Origin: Clusia tigrina
Lineage: Eukaryota; Arthropoda; Insecta; Diptera; Clusiidae
Assembly: GCA_920105625.2 (NCBI GenBank)
Contig: OV050030.1
Location: forward strand, 167,893,315-167,957,314
Direction of reading: 5' to 3'
Length of the DNA: 64,000 bases
Under the pieces are notes generated by a model. The model was not told the origin of the DNA, did not search any database, and saw only the letters and a list, made by a program, of their open reading frames with translations. Of the stretch, positions 21,874-33,802 are shown piece after piece (position 1 is the first letter of the stretch; each line of letters opens with the position of its first letter). Position numbers and translations under genes: made by a program.

Positions 21874-22437
21874 TGCAGCAATAACAAAGGCATATACGAA
21901 TGTAATACACTTTTAAACACACGAATTAAAATTGAGCCACCTAGGAAGAAACGTGAGATTCCTCAATGTGTCCGATGCCAACGTTACGGACACACCAAGC
22001 GATACTGTAACCGTAGCCCACGATGCGTTAAATGCACAGGAAACCACCTTACTTCCGAATGTTCCCGCAAACTCGTCGCACAAGACGTTCGATGTGTGCT
22101 CTGCGAAGGCAATCATCCCGCTAATTATAAAGGTTGCACTGTCTATAAGGAGCTGCAACAAAAGTCGTTCCCAGCACTCAGGAACAGAGAAGCGAGGAAC
22201 ATTAACCAGGAAGCGCCTCAAAGATCCGCTCCACGAACAACAACGTCGTATGCAAATGTTGTACGTAACAATACTCCGGTAGAAACCAATACGAACCTAA
22301 CCACTCCGCTCAACAATCCAAATACTCAACTGAATGAGGATATGACCGAGCTAAAAACCATGCTTAAAGCATTGATGGGTCAAGTGAGTACACTACTTAA
22401 TCTACTAACCACAGTCGTAGCAAATATGTCGAAATGA
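21850..22437 (+). pseudogene. Jockey ORF1 C-terminal part (Gag-like, three CCHC)
   Basis: This is the nucleic-acid-binding ORF1. After LNTRIKIEPPRKKREIPQC come three zinc knuckles: CVRCQRYGHTKRYC, CVKCTGNHLTSEC and CVLCEGNHPANYKGC. The N-terminal half is missing through 5' truncation, so the first ATG is not the true start. The stop TGA (22435-22437) overlaps the ORF2 ATG as ATGA. Confidence 0.85.
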
Positions 22438-25127
22438 ATAAATTATTAAAAATCGCAGTCTGGAATGCCAATGGGCTCAGTCGTCATATCCATGAAATAT
22501 CAGCTTTCTTAGCAGACAAAAATATTGACATTATGTTGATATCTGAAACCCATTTCACTGAAAAAAGTTACGCAAAAATTCCGCAATATGACCTATACTC
22601 CACAATCCACCCAGCTGGCACTGCGCGTGGGGGAACTGCTGTAATTATTCGCAACAGTATTGCACACGTGGAGCACGAATGTTATAAAAAGAAATACCTG
22701 CAATCAACGGTTATAACAATTGATGATTATAAAGGCCCCATAACAATTGCAGCGGTATATTGCCCTCCCAACCATCCAGTTAGCTGCGAACAGTTCCAAG
22801 AATTTTATAACTCCCTAGGATCAAGATTCATCGCTGGGGGTGATTATAATGCTAAGCATCCACAATGGGGGTCTAGAATAACAACTCCTAGAGGCCGTAA
22901 CCTATATAAAGCTATGCAACAAAACAGCCTGTCCCACCTATCAACGGGTGAGCCAACCTACTGGCCAACGGACAGAAACAAGCTTCCAGACGTTATCGAC
23001 TTTTTTGTATCCAAAGGTGTACCAAAAACAAACACTTCCATGGAATCGTGCCTGGACCTGTCATCAGATCACTCACCGATAGTTCTAACAATTAGCTGTG
23101 AGGCTCAGATCAGAGCAAGAACAATCTGTCTGCACAACAAAAGCACAAATTGGGAGCTGTTTAGACAAAGCATTATCGAGACTCTAGTCACCAATATTCC
23201 TTTAAAAAACAAAACAAATATAGACGATGCAGTAGAACTTTTGAACTCAGCCATTCAGCATGCTGCATGGACTTCCACATTGGAGCCCAGCTGTATAAGT
23301 AATTATCGTGATGTAAGCCAGGTTGTAAAGGAGCAACTAAAAGAAAAGCGGAGACTGCGTCGAATTTGGCAAATGACCAGCAGCCCCTATGACAAAAACC
23401 GGTTCAATTGCGCTACAAAGCAACTCAAAAACGCCCTACGGTCAACAAAAAATTCAGAAATACAAAGCTATCTCAGCAGCTTGTCACCTTCATAGGCTTC
23501 AGGTTATTCTCTATGGAAAGCTACAAAAAAACTAAATCAACCAACATCACATGTGCCACCTATTAAAACGAAAGATGGCGGATGGGCCAGATCTGACAAG
23601 GAAAAAGCACAGTCATTTGCTCTTCATTTATTATAAGTATTTGCGCCGTTTCCGAGCAAATATCCACAAGAAGACATAAAAATAGCTGAATTACTTGATG
23701 CCCCATACCAAATGGATATTCCGATCCAGCATTTTAAACTAAAAGAAATTAGAGGAATTATCAAGAATACGCTAAAAGACAAAAAATCGCCGGGATATGA
23801 CCTTATTACGAGCAGAATCCTAAAGGAGCTACCAGATTGCGGCTATAAATTCATTGCACAACTATTCAATGCGATTATCCGATGTGACCACTTCCCAAGC
23901 CATTGGAAAGTGGCTCAAATTATCCTTGTTCCCAAACCTGGGAAACCGGCAGAAGTGGTCACCTCATATAGACCAATTAGCTTGCTTCCGATACTTTCCA
24001 AAATGTTTGAGAAACTTCTTTTGAAGCGACTCCTCCCAATCATCGAGTCAAAACAACTTATACCTTCCCATCAATTTGGATTCCGAAAGCATCATGCTAC
24101 GATAGAACAAATAAATCGAGTATATGCATTTGCACAGAATGCACTAGAAAATAGAGAATACTGTTCAGCTGCATTCCTGGATATCACCCAAGCATTCGAC
24201 AAGGTGTGGCACCAAGGGTTACTGTACAAATTGAAAATGCATTTACCCTATCACTACTTTGCCATATTAAAGTCCTACTTAGAAAGCAGATTCTTCATGG
24301 TCAAAGTTAACAGCGACGTAGCTTCCCTCCATCCAATCAAAGCTGGTGTTCCACAAGGGAGCGTTTTGGGACCTGTGCTCTACACACTATTCACGGCTGA
24401 CCTGCCGCTGACTGTTACCACATATACCGCAACTTTTGCAGATGATACTGTTGTAATGGCCTGCAACAAAAACCCCGTGTTAGCCTCGAAGCATTTGCAG
24501 GAGAACCTGAACCAAATTGACTTATGGCTAGACAAGTGGCGAATAAAAGCAAATGCAATAAAATCAGTGCAAACGACTTTTACCCTACGTGCAGGTTCTT
24601 GCCCTCCAGTGACGCTAAGTAACTCCCAATTGCCACAAGCAGACCATGCAAAATACCTTGGGGTGCACCTGGATCGGCGGCTTACGTGGCGCTATCACAT
24701 CTTCTCCAAACGGAAACAACTTGGAATAACGCTTAGGTCTTTGTTCTGGCTACTTGGACGAATGTCAGCCCTAACACTTGGAAACAAAGTCCTGATATAT
24801 AAGGTAATACTGAAGCCCATATGGACTTATGGTATCCAAATTTGGGGATCAGCATCCAAGTCAAACCTGGACATCCTACAACGATTCCAATCAAAAGTCA
24901 TACGACTGTGTGCTACTGCACCTTGGTATGTCAGCAACGACATCATTCATCGCGATCTAAACATACCAAAAGTAAATGATGAAATCATGAAATATAGCCA
25001 CTCATATCGCAAACGTCTTAGAGTCCATCCTAACAACCTAGCGGTAGAATTGATAACCAGCGATACCAGCGCGCGAAGACTAAAAAAATATGTACCATCG
25101 GACTTACCATTCAGATTTACCACCTAA
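22434..25127 (+). pseudogene. Jockey ORF2: endonuclease and reverse transcriptase
   Basis: The frame spans 897 codons with only two in-frame stops (TAG at 23493-23495, TAA at 23634-23636) and no frameshift. The endonuclease (22434-23100) shows ISETHFTE, GGDYNAKHPQWGS and SSDHSPIVL. RT (23712-25127) shows KSPGYDLITSRIL, SYRPISLLPILSKMFEKLL, FLDITQAFDKVWH, GVPQGSVLGPVLYTLF and the catalytic FADDT. Two point mutations may be all that inactivated it, so the copy is fairly young. Confidence 0.9.
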
Positions 25128-25377
25128 GATCAAATTAGAAATAAAAAAAAATAAAAAAAAAATAAAAAAAATAAAAAAAAATAAAAAATTTAAAAATAAT
25201 AATAATAAGGAATGAATGAAATTAATATATATAGAATCTAACTTTGTTAAATTAATGTACCTAATGTATTGAATGTTACTGAAAATTCATACACATGTTT
25301 ATAACCAAATATAATATAAGTAGTACTGAATGTCCAGCTGGACAGATTGTAGTTAAATAAATGGAGATAAAAAAAAA
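25128..25377 (+). other. Jockey 3' UTR and A-rich tail
   Basis: After the stop comes an A-rich tract (about 25141-25190) of AAAATAAAA units, then ordinary AT-rich UTR, AAATAAA at about 25355 and a final poly(A). The inner A-rich tract is not the element's end, because homology-free UTR follows before the real tail. Confidence 0.7.
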
Positions 25378-25378
25378 A

Positions 25379-25577
25379 ATATGAATGCATTCATAGAAGG
25401 ATCGTAATCTTTTTCTTTTTGAATTTTTGTGGATTTCGAGTTTTTCGTCGTGAGTCGCTTTGGAATTGCCCCACCACCTTCCACACCATGTTCAGCTGGT
25501 GCATCAATTTCGGTGAGCCCTTTCTTGGAATCGTCTTCCTGGCTTGACACTTTCTCTGGAGTTCTATTCAATGGCAT
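25379..25577 (-). pseudogene. BEL-2 Gag N-terminal end
   Basis: The minus frame from ATG at 25577 reads MPLNRTPEKVSSQEDD and a Lys/Ser-rich stretch up to the target-site duplication. The codon phase matches that of 21790-21547 once the Jockey insert and one copy of the duplication are left out. This places it as the start of the BEL-2 Gag. Confidence 0.75.
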
Positions 25578-25831
25578 TTTTAATTAGCGTTTCCTAATAA
25601 CGGTGTACTGATTTTAAAAGTTAAAAAAGCTTTGTGCTCCGAAATTGATAGAAGAGAACAACAGTACTTCATAGATATAATTTGCTGCTTTGGGATAAAA
25701 AACGACTCTTTGGGATGGTCACAGCAGATATGATATGAAGAACTTGTAAAAAGAAAACATCCAATGAACTCAAAATATGGAATGCAATATATCAATTTTT
25801 TCAGTGTATTACCAGAGCTGGTTTTTTAGTA
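25578..25831. other. BEL-2 upstream region, unassigned
   Basis: AT-rich sequence directly before the BEL-2 Gag start. It should include the BEL leader and perhaps part of an LTR. I see no primer-binding site or matching copy elsewhere. Confidence 0.4.
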
Positions 25832-26147
25832 CACTGGAAAAAGATGAGGGATTGCTTCAATTTTGAAGTGAAAACAAAATCCAGAATAATTTTACCAAAA
25901 TAATGATGGTGGTAGTATTTTTATACAATTATGTTAAAATGCTATTTGATTAGTGGGATAATTTTATAAAATGTTATTCAATTAATATAAAAATCTTATT
26001 TTATATATATGGGAAATAAAAAAATTTTTTTTTTCTTTTAAATACATGGAAGAGAAATACGGGATTGATTTCTATTTGAACCGGTTAAAAAAATCAGAAA
26101 AGTTAAAAAAACAAATTTGAGAATGTAAAAAACATTTTTTTCCAGTG
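25832..26147. mobile_element. putative MITE, 316 bp
   Basis: A terminal inverted repeat CACTGGAAAAA (25832) meets TTTTTCCAGTG (ending 26147). The interior is AT-rich with no open frame. The left flank is TA and the right flank is CA, so a target-site duplication is not clear. Confidence 0.5.
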
Positions 26148-26490
<343 letters not shown>

Positions 26491-26826
26491 GTATGTATAA
26501 TATTCTCCAAGTACACTTAGTGGGAGAATATGTAATTCGATTATGCGGAATTAGTTGGAATTTTATTATTTGAAGTTAGAAATAACTTACGTTTTTCATG
26601 TATTTTTTTTTCTTGCCTCGTTAGGGTTGAGTATCGGAATGTCTTTGTCGCTGATTTTCCTAGTAGGCTCGAAGGACAAATGTTTATTTCAGTTTAGAAT
26701 TAAATTTTATTTTGAGAACTCCAAAGAACTGGAAAAACGAAAAATTAAACTCGACTGGCCTCTTCGCCGTCCAAATTGAAAAGAAGAAAGGCCAACGTAA
26801 AAAATCAAGAAAATAACGAAAAAAGG
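26491..26826. other. no recognisable gene
   Basis: AT-rich stretch between the (TA)n tract and the direct repeat at 26827. A 74-codon plus frame at 26555 has no family signature. Confidence 0.45.
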
Positions 26827-27074
26827 CTTTCGTTGCCGTTTGACTTCTCTCGGAAGGAGATTCGGCTGGTAAGCAGTGTTGCTCTCTATCGGTGCTTTCA
26901 ATATATTCCGATAAGTGTATACTTTAGTAGTAGGAAAGGAAACATACTGCATTTTCAACAGCGGCAGCTGCAACGCTTTCCTACTACAATAAAGGAATAT
27001 ATTGGAAGATGCCAAGAGGGATTTGGCAACACAGACCGGGTCGGCAGAATGGTCTAAAAAAAGGGATTTAGCCA
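26827..27074. repeat. 248-bp direct repeat, right copy
   Basis: Partner of 15922-16167. An imperfect inverted repeat sits inside it: CAATATATTCC...CTTTAGTAGTAGGAAAG (26899-26938) against CTTTCCTACTACAATAAAGGAATATATTG (26976-27004, given here by ends only). Homology with the left copy stops just after TTAGCCA, where the RNase H fragment begins. Confidence 0.7.
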
Positions 27075-27077
27075 ATC

Positions 27078-28017
27078 TCAGACCGTGATGAATGGGATAT
27101 AGCAGGACCTTCGGTGGACCCTAGAAGTCTAGAATGGTTCACAGACGGTTCAAAAACAAACACCGGAGTCGGTGCAGGGGTCAATGGACCAAATACCAAA
27201 ATCTCAGGACCAATGGGCAGGTGGACTAGCGTCTTCCAGGCTGAAATTCAAGCAATCTCAATCTGTGCGAGGACAAATCTGAAAACGGGTATCAAGGGCG
27301 CACACATAGCTATCTATTCAGATAGTCAAGCTGCATTACAGGCATTAGCTTCATATTCTTTAGAATCGAAACTGGTGGAAGAATGCTTCAATAACCTACA
27401 ATCTCTAGGGGCAACAAATAAGGTTGCAATTTGCTGGGTCCTGGGTCACTCGGGGATTGAAGGCAATCAAATTGCTGTCGAGCTGGCTAGGGCCGGTTCC
27501 GCAGCAAGGCTCATAGGTTCGGAGCCATATTGTGGTATCAACTGGGCGGAGGCTAAATCTAGGGTAGATAACTGGGAACATAGTCTCAGACTGTCACACT
27601 GGGAAGGGGTAGAGGGGCTTCGCCAAGCCAAAAGACTGGTAAGGCCATTCACCTACAATAAAGAATTTCGCAATATGTGCAAAGCAGAAATAGGAAAATA
27701 GTAGGTTTTCTATCAGGTCATTATTACCTGAAATATCACCTGACTAGAATCCACATTCTTGATGATACGGAGTGCTGGCTCTGTCTAGAAGATGATGAAA
27801 CCACGGAAGTCATACTGTGCGACTGCATTGCGTTGGCAAGAACCAGAATGAATATATTCCACCGCGACCAGTTGGCTCTGGAGGAATTAAAGAATGCTCC
27901 GGTTATGGACATTCTCAAATTCATCCATAAAGCGGAAAATATAATGAAGGAACATGACTTTCAGCTACTTCCTTTCTCTAGAGAAGGAACATATAGGTAG
28001 AAAAGAACCTGATAAAT
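27078..28017 (+). pseudogene. RNase H and C-terminal end of another non-LTR element
   Basis: This is an R1/LOA-like ORF2 end on the plus strand. RNase H acids appear in order: FTDGSK, FQAEIQAI, YSDSQAAL and GIEGNQIAVELA. In the last block Ala or Asp is expected where IAVE stands. A Cys cluster CWLCLEDDE...CDC follows in a second frame from 27677, so a frameshift lies near 27690. There is no RT upstream. The sequence is distinct from A, B and C. Confidence 0.78.
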
Positions 28018-28061
28018 TATTGTGACGATTTGACATCACCAAACGGAAGAAATGCTATGGC

Positions 28062-28579
28062 AGGAGGAGCGGTACGGGGAGCAGTTTCCATCGACTTGTG
28101 AGGCAATATCGAGGCGTTTGCTGAAGTGGGCTTTGGTGGAGCGACTGCTGCTGGTTTGTGAGTCAATACCTTAGCAGCCGCTGAAGAGCCTGGGGACAGC
28201 AAAGAGCTCTTGGGTGGCTTATTAGCCGAAGCTGTGGTGCTTGTTGAAGGGGCAGTGCTTATGCTGGTTGTCTTTGAACCAAGGGCGGGGGTGTTGCTGG
28301 TGGGCATTTGTCTAGCCAGGGTTTTGCGCGTCCCTAAGGGGATATGCGCGGAAATTTTGTTTGTGTTTTTAGTTTTTGTTGTGTCCATGCGAGAAGGGTC
28401 CCCACTCAAAGCCGCTATCTCAGTACGAACGTGTGGTCACTAAGTACGGTCCCATGGTTATCTTTTCAGATGCAGGGAGGTCATGCGATCGGGACTTCCA
28501 CTCAACCGAACCCACACTACCGACTTAACGGTAACGGTAGCGTAACCCAGGGGGCACCGCGTGGAGGCGATCTACATTA
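28062..28579 (-). mobile_element. A fragment: ORF1 N-terminal part and 5' UTR
   Basis: The piece of A from the ORF1 N-terminal region (start at 28409) to the 5' end. The 5' UTR has two deletions relative to copy 1, near 28488 and 28537. ORF1 has the long N-terminal form with SANKPP, as in unit 1. The joint to the non-LTR remnant at 28062 lies in AGGAGGAGC. Confidence 0.8.
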
Positions 28580-29450
28580 CACCCCTTGTTTAATCTAAGC
28601 GAAGTGCCATTAATTTTGGGCAGAATGAAGGGAGGTATATTATACCTTCTAGTGAATAGAGCATGACTTCAGTTATTGCTGGATTTAGACTGAGATCTAA
28701 TTCGGTGCACCAATTAGTCAGGGTGTCTGGTGCATAGCTTAAGTTTTTAGAAAGCATTTGAGGGAATTTGCTGGAGGTAGTGATAGCGATGTCGTTTGCA
28801 TAACCTATTCCGCTGCAATCGCGCTCTAACAGTCTTTTGAGGGCAGTGTTAACTGCTACATTTCAGAGGAGGGGATAAGATCCAACCTTGAGGTGTGCCT
28901 CTGCGCACTGCCCTTTGTCAGCAAGCATTGCCAATACTGGATGGGTTTGTCCTTGCTCTGAGCAGGTGCTAAATGAATTTGACAAGACTGACGTCTAGAT
29001 TCAGATCTAATAGAGCTGTAACTATGCCATTGGGGCATACATTATTAAATGCGCATTCAATGTCGAGAAAGACGGCAAGAGTGTATTCCTTGAAGGCAAG
29101 GGATTTATCTGCCTGAGATATGAGCACATGAAGCGCAGTTTCCACCGACTTGCCCTTGGTGTAGGCTGTTGGGATTGGAGACAAGGGTTGGATTGAAGGA
29201 AGTCCTGATATGGACATCCAGGACCCTTTCCAACATCTTCAGAAGGAACGAGGACAGACTGATTGGACTGTAGTCATTTGGTTTAGTACTTGTAACTCCC
29301 TTCAGATAATAATAATGTAGATCAATCTGAGGCAGGCGTTTTAGATGCATACTAGCCATGGCAGAATTAAATGGGCTCCCTTTTGTATATCCGCCGGGAT
29401 GATACCAACCGGACCCGGCGACTTAGAGGGGTCAAAATTGTGAATGGGCG
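28580..29450 (-). pseudogene. B fragment 2
   Basis: The same RT piece as 5831-6695 with the same ends and stops, differing by only a few bases. It includes the YAND active-site variant. Confidence 0.75.
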
Positions 29451-29877
29451 TGTACATATGTATAAATATGAAGTAACTGCTCTATCAGGCCACTTCTAGT
29501 TATACATATGTATGAATACGAATAACGTTAATATCAGACCACTTTTACTTTATTCACCTTGGACCTAATGACACTTGTATGTACATCCGAATGCCAGTTT
29601 ACCTTTAACAACGGGTCGAATCGCAACAAACTTAAAGTTTAAACAAAAATTTAAATATTTAAAATAGTGAAAGATCATATAAAATTAAAAAAATATATAA
29701 AATAACGTTTTTTCTATCAAAACGCTTGTTTCTCTCGCCGGTAAAGTCGGACGTATAAAGCCAAAATACAAATCTTTAAAAGAAGTTTTTTTCTTAAACG
29801 CGTTGCGCGAAATTTATCTATAATTTAAATTAATATTTATACAAGTATATCGGAAAATCGGTAACCGAAAAACTGAA
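29451..29877 (+). repeat. putative BEL LTR/leader, unit 3
   Basis: Copy of 6696-7127. It lacks 5 bp (TATTT) near 29634 that are present in units 2 and 4. Confidence 0.5.
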
Positions 29878-30645
29878 GTGACAAATATAATGGTTGGATC
29901 TAGTTGCAGCAAGAGTGATGCTGAAAATGACGACCGCATGGTACAGTGCGATCGGTGCGATAAGTGGTACCACTTCAATTACGTCGGAGCTAATAGCAGA
30001 GTAGTCAATATTAGCTGGAATTGTGCAAATTGTAATACATCTAAGAGCCCGGACAAATTGAGTGCTGCAGCTCCTCCGGCAAATATGCAATTCGGAATCC
30101 ACTGTAAAGATCGCCCAGAAGCATCATCATCGCCAGCAGCCGAAGTGGACATTGCATTACCAACAACAACAACACTAGGTGGAGTGCAGAAGATGGCGCT
30201 GCACATCTGCCAAGAGATTTTGGCATACCTATTAACCAAACGCTAATAACTACAGGCGGCGCAGTAGCGTCAAGTTTAGCAATGCAGCCACCCCTATCAA
30301 CGTGCCCAGCAACATTGTATCCATACACTTCGAATCAAATTAATGCAGTGCAGTGTGCAACATTGACAAACGTTGCTCCGCCACACATGTTGCGTGATAA
30401 CAATTCAACGGAGCATGATGGCTCAAAATCAAAAAATTAAACTGGCCATGTTAGAGGAAGAAAGACGAAGCCAACAGAGCTATTTAGAACGAAAATACGA
30501 ACTATTAGCACAATCACAGGACATTTCGCCAGAAAATTGTAATAAATTCTCTTACCAATGCACGCCAACTCAAACACAATAGCAGCAAGACAAGCCATTC
30601 CAAAAGAGTCGCCGCATTTTAATGGCGACCCGGAGGAGTGGCCTC
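29878..30645 (+). pseudogene. BEL/Pao Gag 5' part with PHD finger, unit 3
   Basis: As in unit 1, but the PHD cysteine in HFNC is Tyr (HFNY), so a zinc ligand is lost. The coiled-coil part (30373-30582) is open from MAQNQKIKLAM to a stop after TQTQ. The core then continues out of frame to the A tail at 30646. Confidence 0.8.
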
Positions 30646-30903
30646 TAGGTAGGTAGGTAGGTAGGAGTGGCCGCCCAGCTTGCCAAAAGCACACTTGAGC
30701 ACACATAATGGCCCATTGTGATACCACGGTGTGGCGCCGTGCAAGCACTGACTAAAAAGTTCCCATACTTGGGATGGTGATAGTCAGCGCAAGGACAGCG
30801 CTTGGAAAGGCACGACTCCCCCGTCATGTTTCAGGAAACCATCCTGATACTTTGATGAACCTGGCTATGTCCCTAATATTAATGGATGACAGCTCTGCCA
30901 GGC

Positions 30904-31737
30904 TTATGGGGCACCAAAGGTGCGAATTATTCTTCTGCTCAAGGATGGGCAGTGGCATAAGAGGTGGAAAACCGTCTCGTCCTCCTCCTCGAAGCCACAG
31001 CCTCGGCAAAAGTCATTTGAGGGTAGGCCCAGTCTTTTTGCGCGCTGTCCCATTATGCAGTGGCCGGTCAAAATCGACACAGTTGTCGACAGTGATACGC
31101 GATCAAGTCGAAGAAGTTGATTGGTTCTGTTTTTGTCCATTCTTGCCCAAGTTAGTCTAGCCGTGTGGCAGGATTCCTCGTTAGCCCACGATTTGTAGGC
31201 GTCAGCCAGATATTTCCGTTTGTTTTCGAGCTTGGCTGTTGCCAGTGGAATGCCGATGTTTACGGAGGGGTGAATGTCGTGCATTAGCGTGCCTGCCTTG
31301 GCAAGCTCATCCGCCTCGCAGTTTCCCGGGATTTCGCTATGTCCAGGAACCCAGACTAGGTGCACCCGAGAGTAACTTGCCAGCTCATTTAAAGAAGTTC
31401 GACATTCATGAACTAGTCTTGATGTGGCCGTGGAGCCAAAAAGAGATTTAATGGCGGCCTGGGTGTCTGAGGAGATAGATACGTCAACTGCGCCGATATC
31501 ACTACTCAGCATCCATTTGGCTGCGTGGTAAATGGCCATGACCTCAGCTTGAAAAACGCTGCAATGGTCTGGGAGACGTAGGGAGATGTTTAAGTCCAGC
31601 TTGTCGGAAATACCGCTGCCGACTCTACCTCCAAGCTTGGAACCGTCGGTGTAGATTTCGACTGTTTCACCGACGATTAGGTTTTCTGAAGTCCAGTCGT
31701 TTCTTCTTGGAATAGTGAGGTCGAATTCCCTGTTCAA
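30904..31737 (-). pseudogene. A copy 3 ORF2: RNase H and CCHC
   Basis: Open for 277 codons with all RNase H acids (YTDGS, FQAEV, SSDTQAA, CEADELA). It differs from copy 1 by a few substitutions such as VHLVWV for VRLVWV. Confidence 0.85.
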
Positions 31738-32865
31738 ATCGGGATAGATAGATATAATCGATAAAGTTGGGGACAGGTGGATCCTGATTCAGAATTGAAG
31801 CATGGGCTGTCAGGGTTATGCGCCAGTGCGAAAGAGCGTTAAGTCTAATCGCTGTCAGCTTGGCTTGTTGCTTAACTGCCAGGTTCCAGAGGAGGGGTGA
31901 TAAAACACCCCCTTGTGGCGTGCACCTGTTAACCACCCTCCTTGCTGGGCACTGCCGATCGTGGAAGTGATGATTTTAGATATTAGTAGAAACTTTATAA
32001 ATTTAAGAAGGCCTGAATTCAGTTTAAGGTTATAGAGTGCGGAAATGGCAGCGTTGGGGGCATACATTGTTGAATGCTCTCTCGATGTCCAGAAATATGG
32101 CAAGTGTGAATTCCTTGTACGCCAAGGATTTGTCAACTGGAGAAATGGGAGAATGAAGTGCTGTTTCAACCGATTTTCCTTTAGAGTAAGCGTGTTGAGA
32201 TACAGAGAGAAGAGAAGGGTTGATCGATGTCCTGATATGTTCGTCAAGAGCTCTTTCTAGAACCTTAAGAAAAAAGGATGTTAGAGTTATGGGTCTGTAA
32301 TCCTTAGGTTTGGTGTGTGAGGCCTTCCCAACTTTTGGGATGAAGACGACCCGAGCCAGCGTAAGGGAATATATTGCAATCTGAGGCTAGCTTTATATAT
32401 TTGTGGCAGCCATGGAAGGATAAACTCTTCCCCATTTTGGATATCGGGAGGAATGATGCTGTCCGGTCCGGGGGCCTTGTATGGCTTAAAGGTTTGAATG
32501 GACCACTCAAGGTGACTTTTTGTCACTTGGAATGTGGGGAGGCTATCATGGGAAACCTGCTCCACCTGGTTGAGTGCTTGATCCGCTGAGGCTAAACTCC
32601 CTGGGAAGTGGGTGTTTAGCAGGATATCAAGGGTTTCGGCGCTTGAGTGAGTCCAGCTGCCATCTGGTTTTTGGATACAGTCAAGTGCTTTGCTAGAGGA
32701 GTGGAGAATTTTACGAAGACAGCTACCCTCGGACGTCGATTCAATGCTTTCGCAAAATTCCTTCCATGACGCTCGTTTCCCTCGCCTAATGGCGTATTTA
32801 AACTCTTTTTGTTTATTTTGGAAAGGGGCCCAATCAGCTGCAACTTTAGCTTTGTTGAAAAGCAT
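31667..32865 (-). pseudogene. A copy 3 ORF2: RT, YxDD region deleted
   Basis: The longest intact RT N-terminal frame (32865-32287, 192 codons) starts in the linker after the endonuclease and reaches APGPDSIIPPDIQNGEE and LPWLPQIYKASL. It then breaks near 32290. The TPQGGVLSPLLWNL block lies at 31936-31880, directly before the deletion joint. Confidence 0.8.
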
Positions 32866-32978
32866 TCTACAAGTTTTGCGAAGGCTTGCAATTTCCGAGT
32901 TCCACCACGGAGGTTTAATTTTGACCCGTGGTTCGGAAGTGGTGCAAGAAATATGAGTGGCTTTTTTAATCTCTGTGG

Positions 32979-33750
32979 TCAGATCGTCGACCGCCCGATC
33001 AATGTCGGGACAGTTGTGGATAATGATGACCCCAGTTTGAGCCGGAAAAGAAGCCAGTTCGTGTTTTTCCTATTGACTGGTTTAAGAGAACCTGTATTTC
33101 CTGTAGTCTCCCTCGAGTCAATGTCAAAGGTGATATAGCAGTGGTCTGAAACGGAGCATTCCTGTGAGACGAACCAACTGCTTATCATGTTGGCGTAGTT
33201 ATCGCTGACGAGGGTGATGTCGAGCACTTCCTTCCTGACGGATGTAAGGATGGTCGGCTCATTTCCCCGGTTAGCAATGCCTAAGTTATTTGAAATGATG
33301 AGGTCGAAAAGACACTCACCTCGATCGTTTGTGCCGGAGCTGCCCCATATTTCGTGATGGGCATTGGCATCGGCGCCGATAATTACCGGAATCTGTTTCT
33401 GGTGGGCTACCGCAACCATTTGCTTTAGTATGTCTGGTGGCGGAGAGTCGCCATAGTCATGAGCCATGTAGTTCGAGGAGATCCAGAAGACCCGTGGACC
33501 CATGTCAATGACCATGGCAATATTGTCTTTGTCACTGAATCCAAGGAGTAAAAGAGCATTGACGCAGTTTTTTACCAGAATGCAGGATCTTGGTTTCCCT
33601 TGATCCTCGATATATACCATACGATATCCGTATGCATTGAGACCAGAAACCCGGTCATTTACGACCCAAGGTTCTTGGACGTGAATGAGCTCCCCCCTAA
33701 ATCCGAGAGGCGGAGAAGCAGGGCTGCCGAGGCAGTTTTCGAATGCTGAA
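32979..33750 (-). pseudogene. A copy 3 ORF2: endonuclease
   Basis: The frame of 213 codons has GADANAHHEIWGS, LDITLVS and SDHCYI intact. One distinguishing change is PRVFWIS, where other copies read PRTFWIS. Confidence 0.82.
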
Positions 33751-33802
33751 AGTTAATCTCTAGTACCTTTAGCATTGTCTGGAAGAGTGGTTATGGTGGA
33801 AT

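Larger units (their letters stand above)
21791..25377 (+). mobile_element. Jockey-clade non-LTR retrotransposon, 5' truncated
   Basis: The insert consists of the end of ORF1, all of ORF2, a 3' UTR with AAATAAA near 25355 and a poly(A) tail (about 25369-25377). It is flanked by a 12-bp target-site duplication (21779-21790 and 25378-25389, one mismatch). The 5' end shows a doubled GGCAAAGAACTACA (21796 and 21821), perhaps filler made during integration. There is no RNase H, as is usual for Jockey. Confidence 0.88.
16923..25577 (-). mobile_element. BEL/Pao element BEL-2, interrupted by Jockey
   Basis: This is Gag-Pol on the minus strand, starting at 25577 and ending near 16923. The order is Gag, protease, RT, RNase H, integrase. 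Without the 3.6-kb Jockey insert the coding span is about 5.06 kb, a normal length for a single BEL ORF. LTRs are not certain; the direct repeats at 15922 and 26827 are candidates. It differs from the PHD-Gag BEL of the tandem units. Confidence 0.82.

Noticed and set aside
25141..25190. A-rich repeats as a CRISPR-like or regulatory array
   Set aside because: The units are irregular AAAATA runs inside a Jockey 3' UTR in an insect genome; no spacers are present.
25580..25795. 71-codon minus frame before BEL-2 Gag
   Set aside because: It is AT-rich with no motif and ends where the Gag begins; it is more likely leader sequence.
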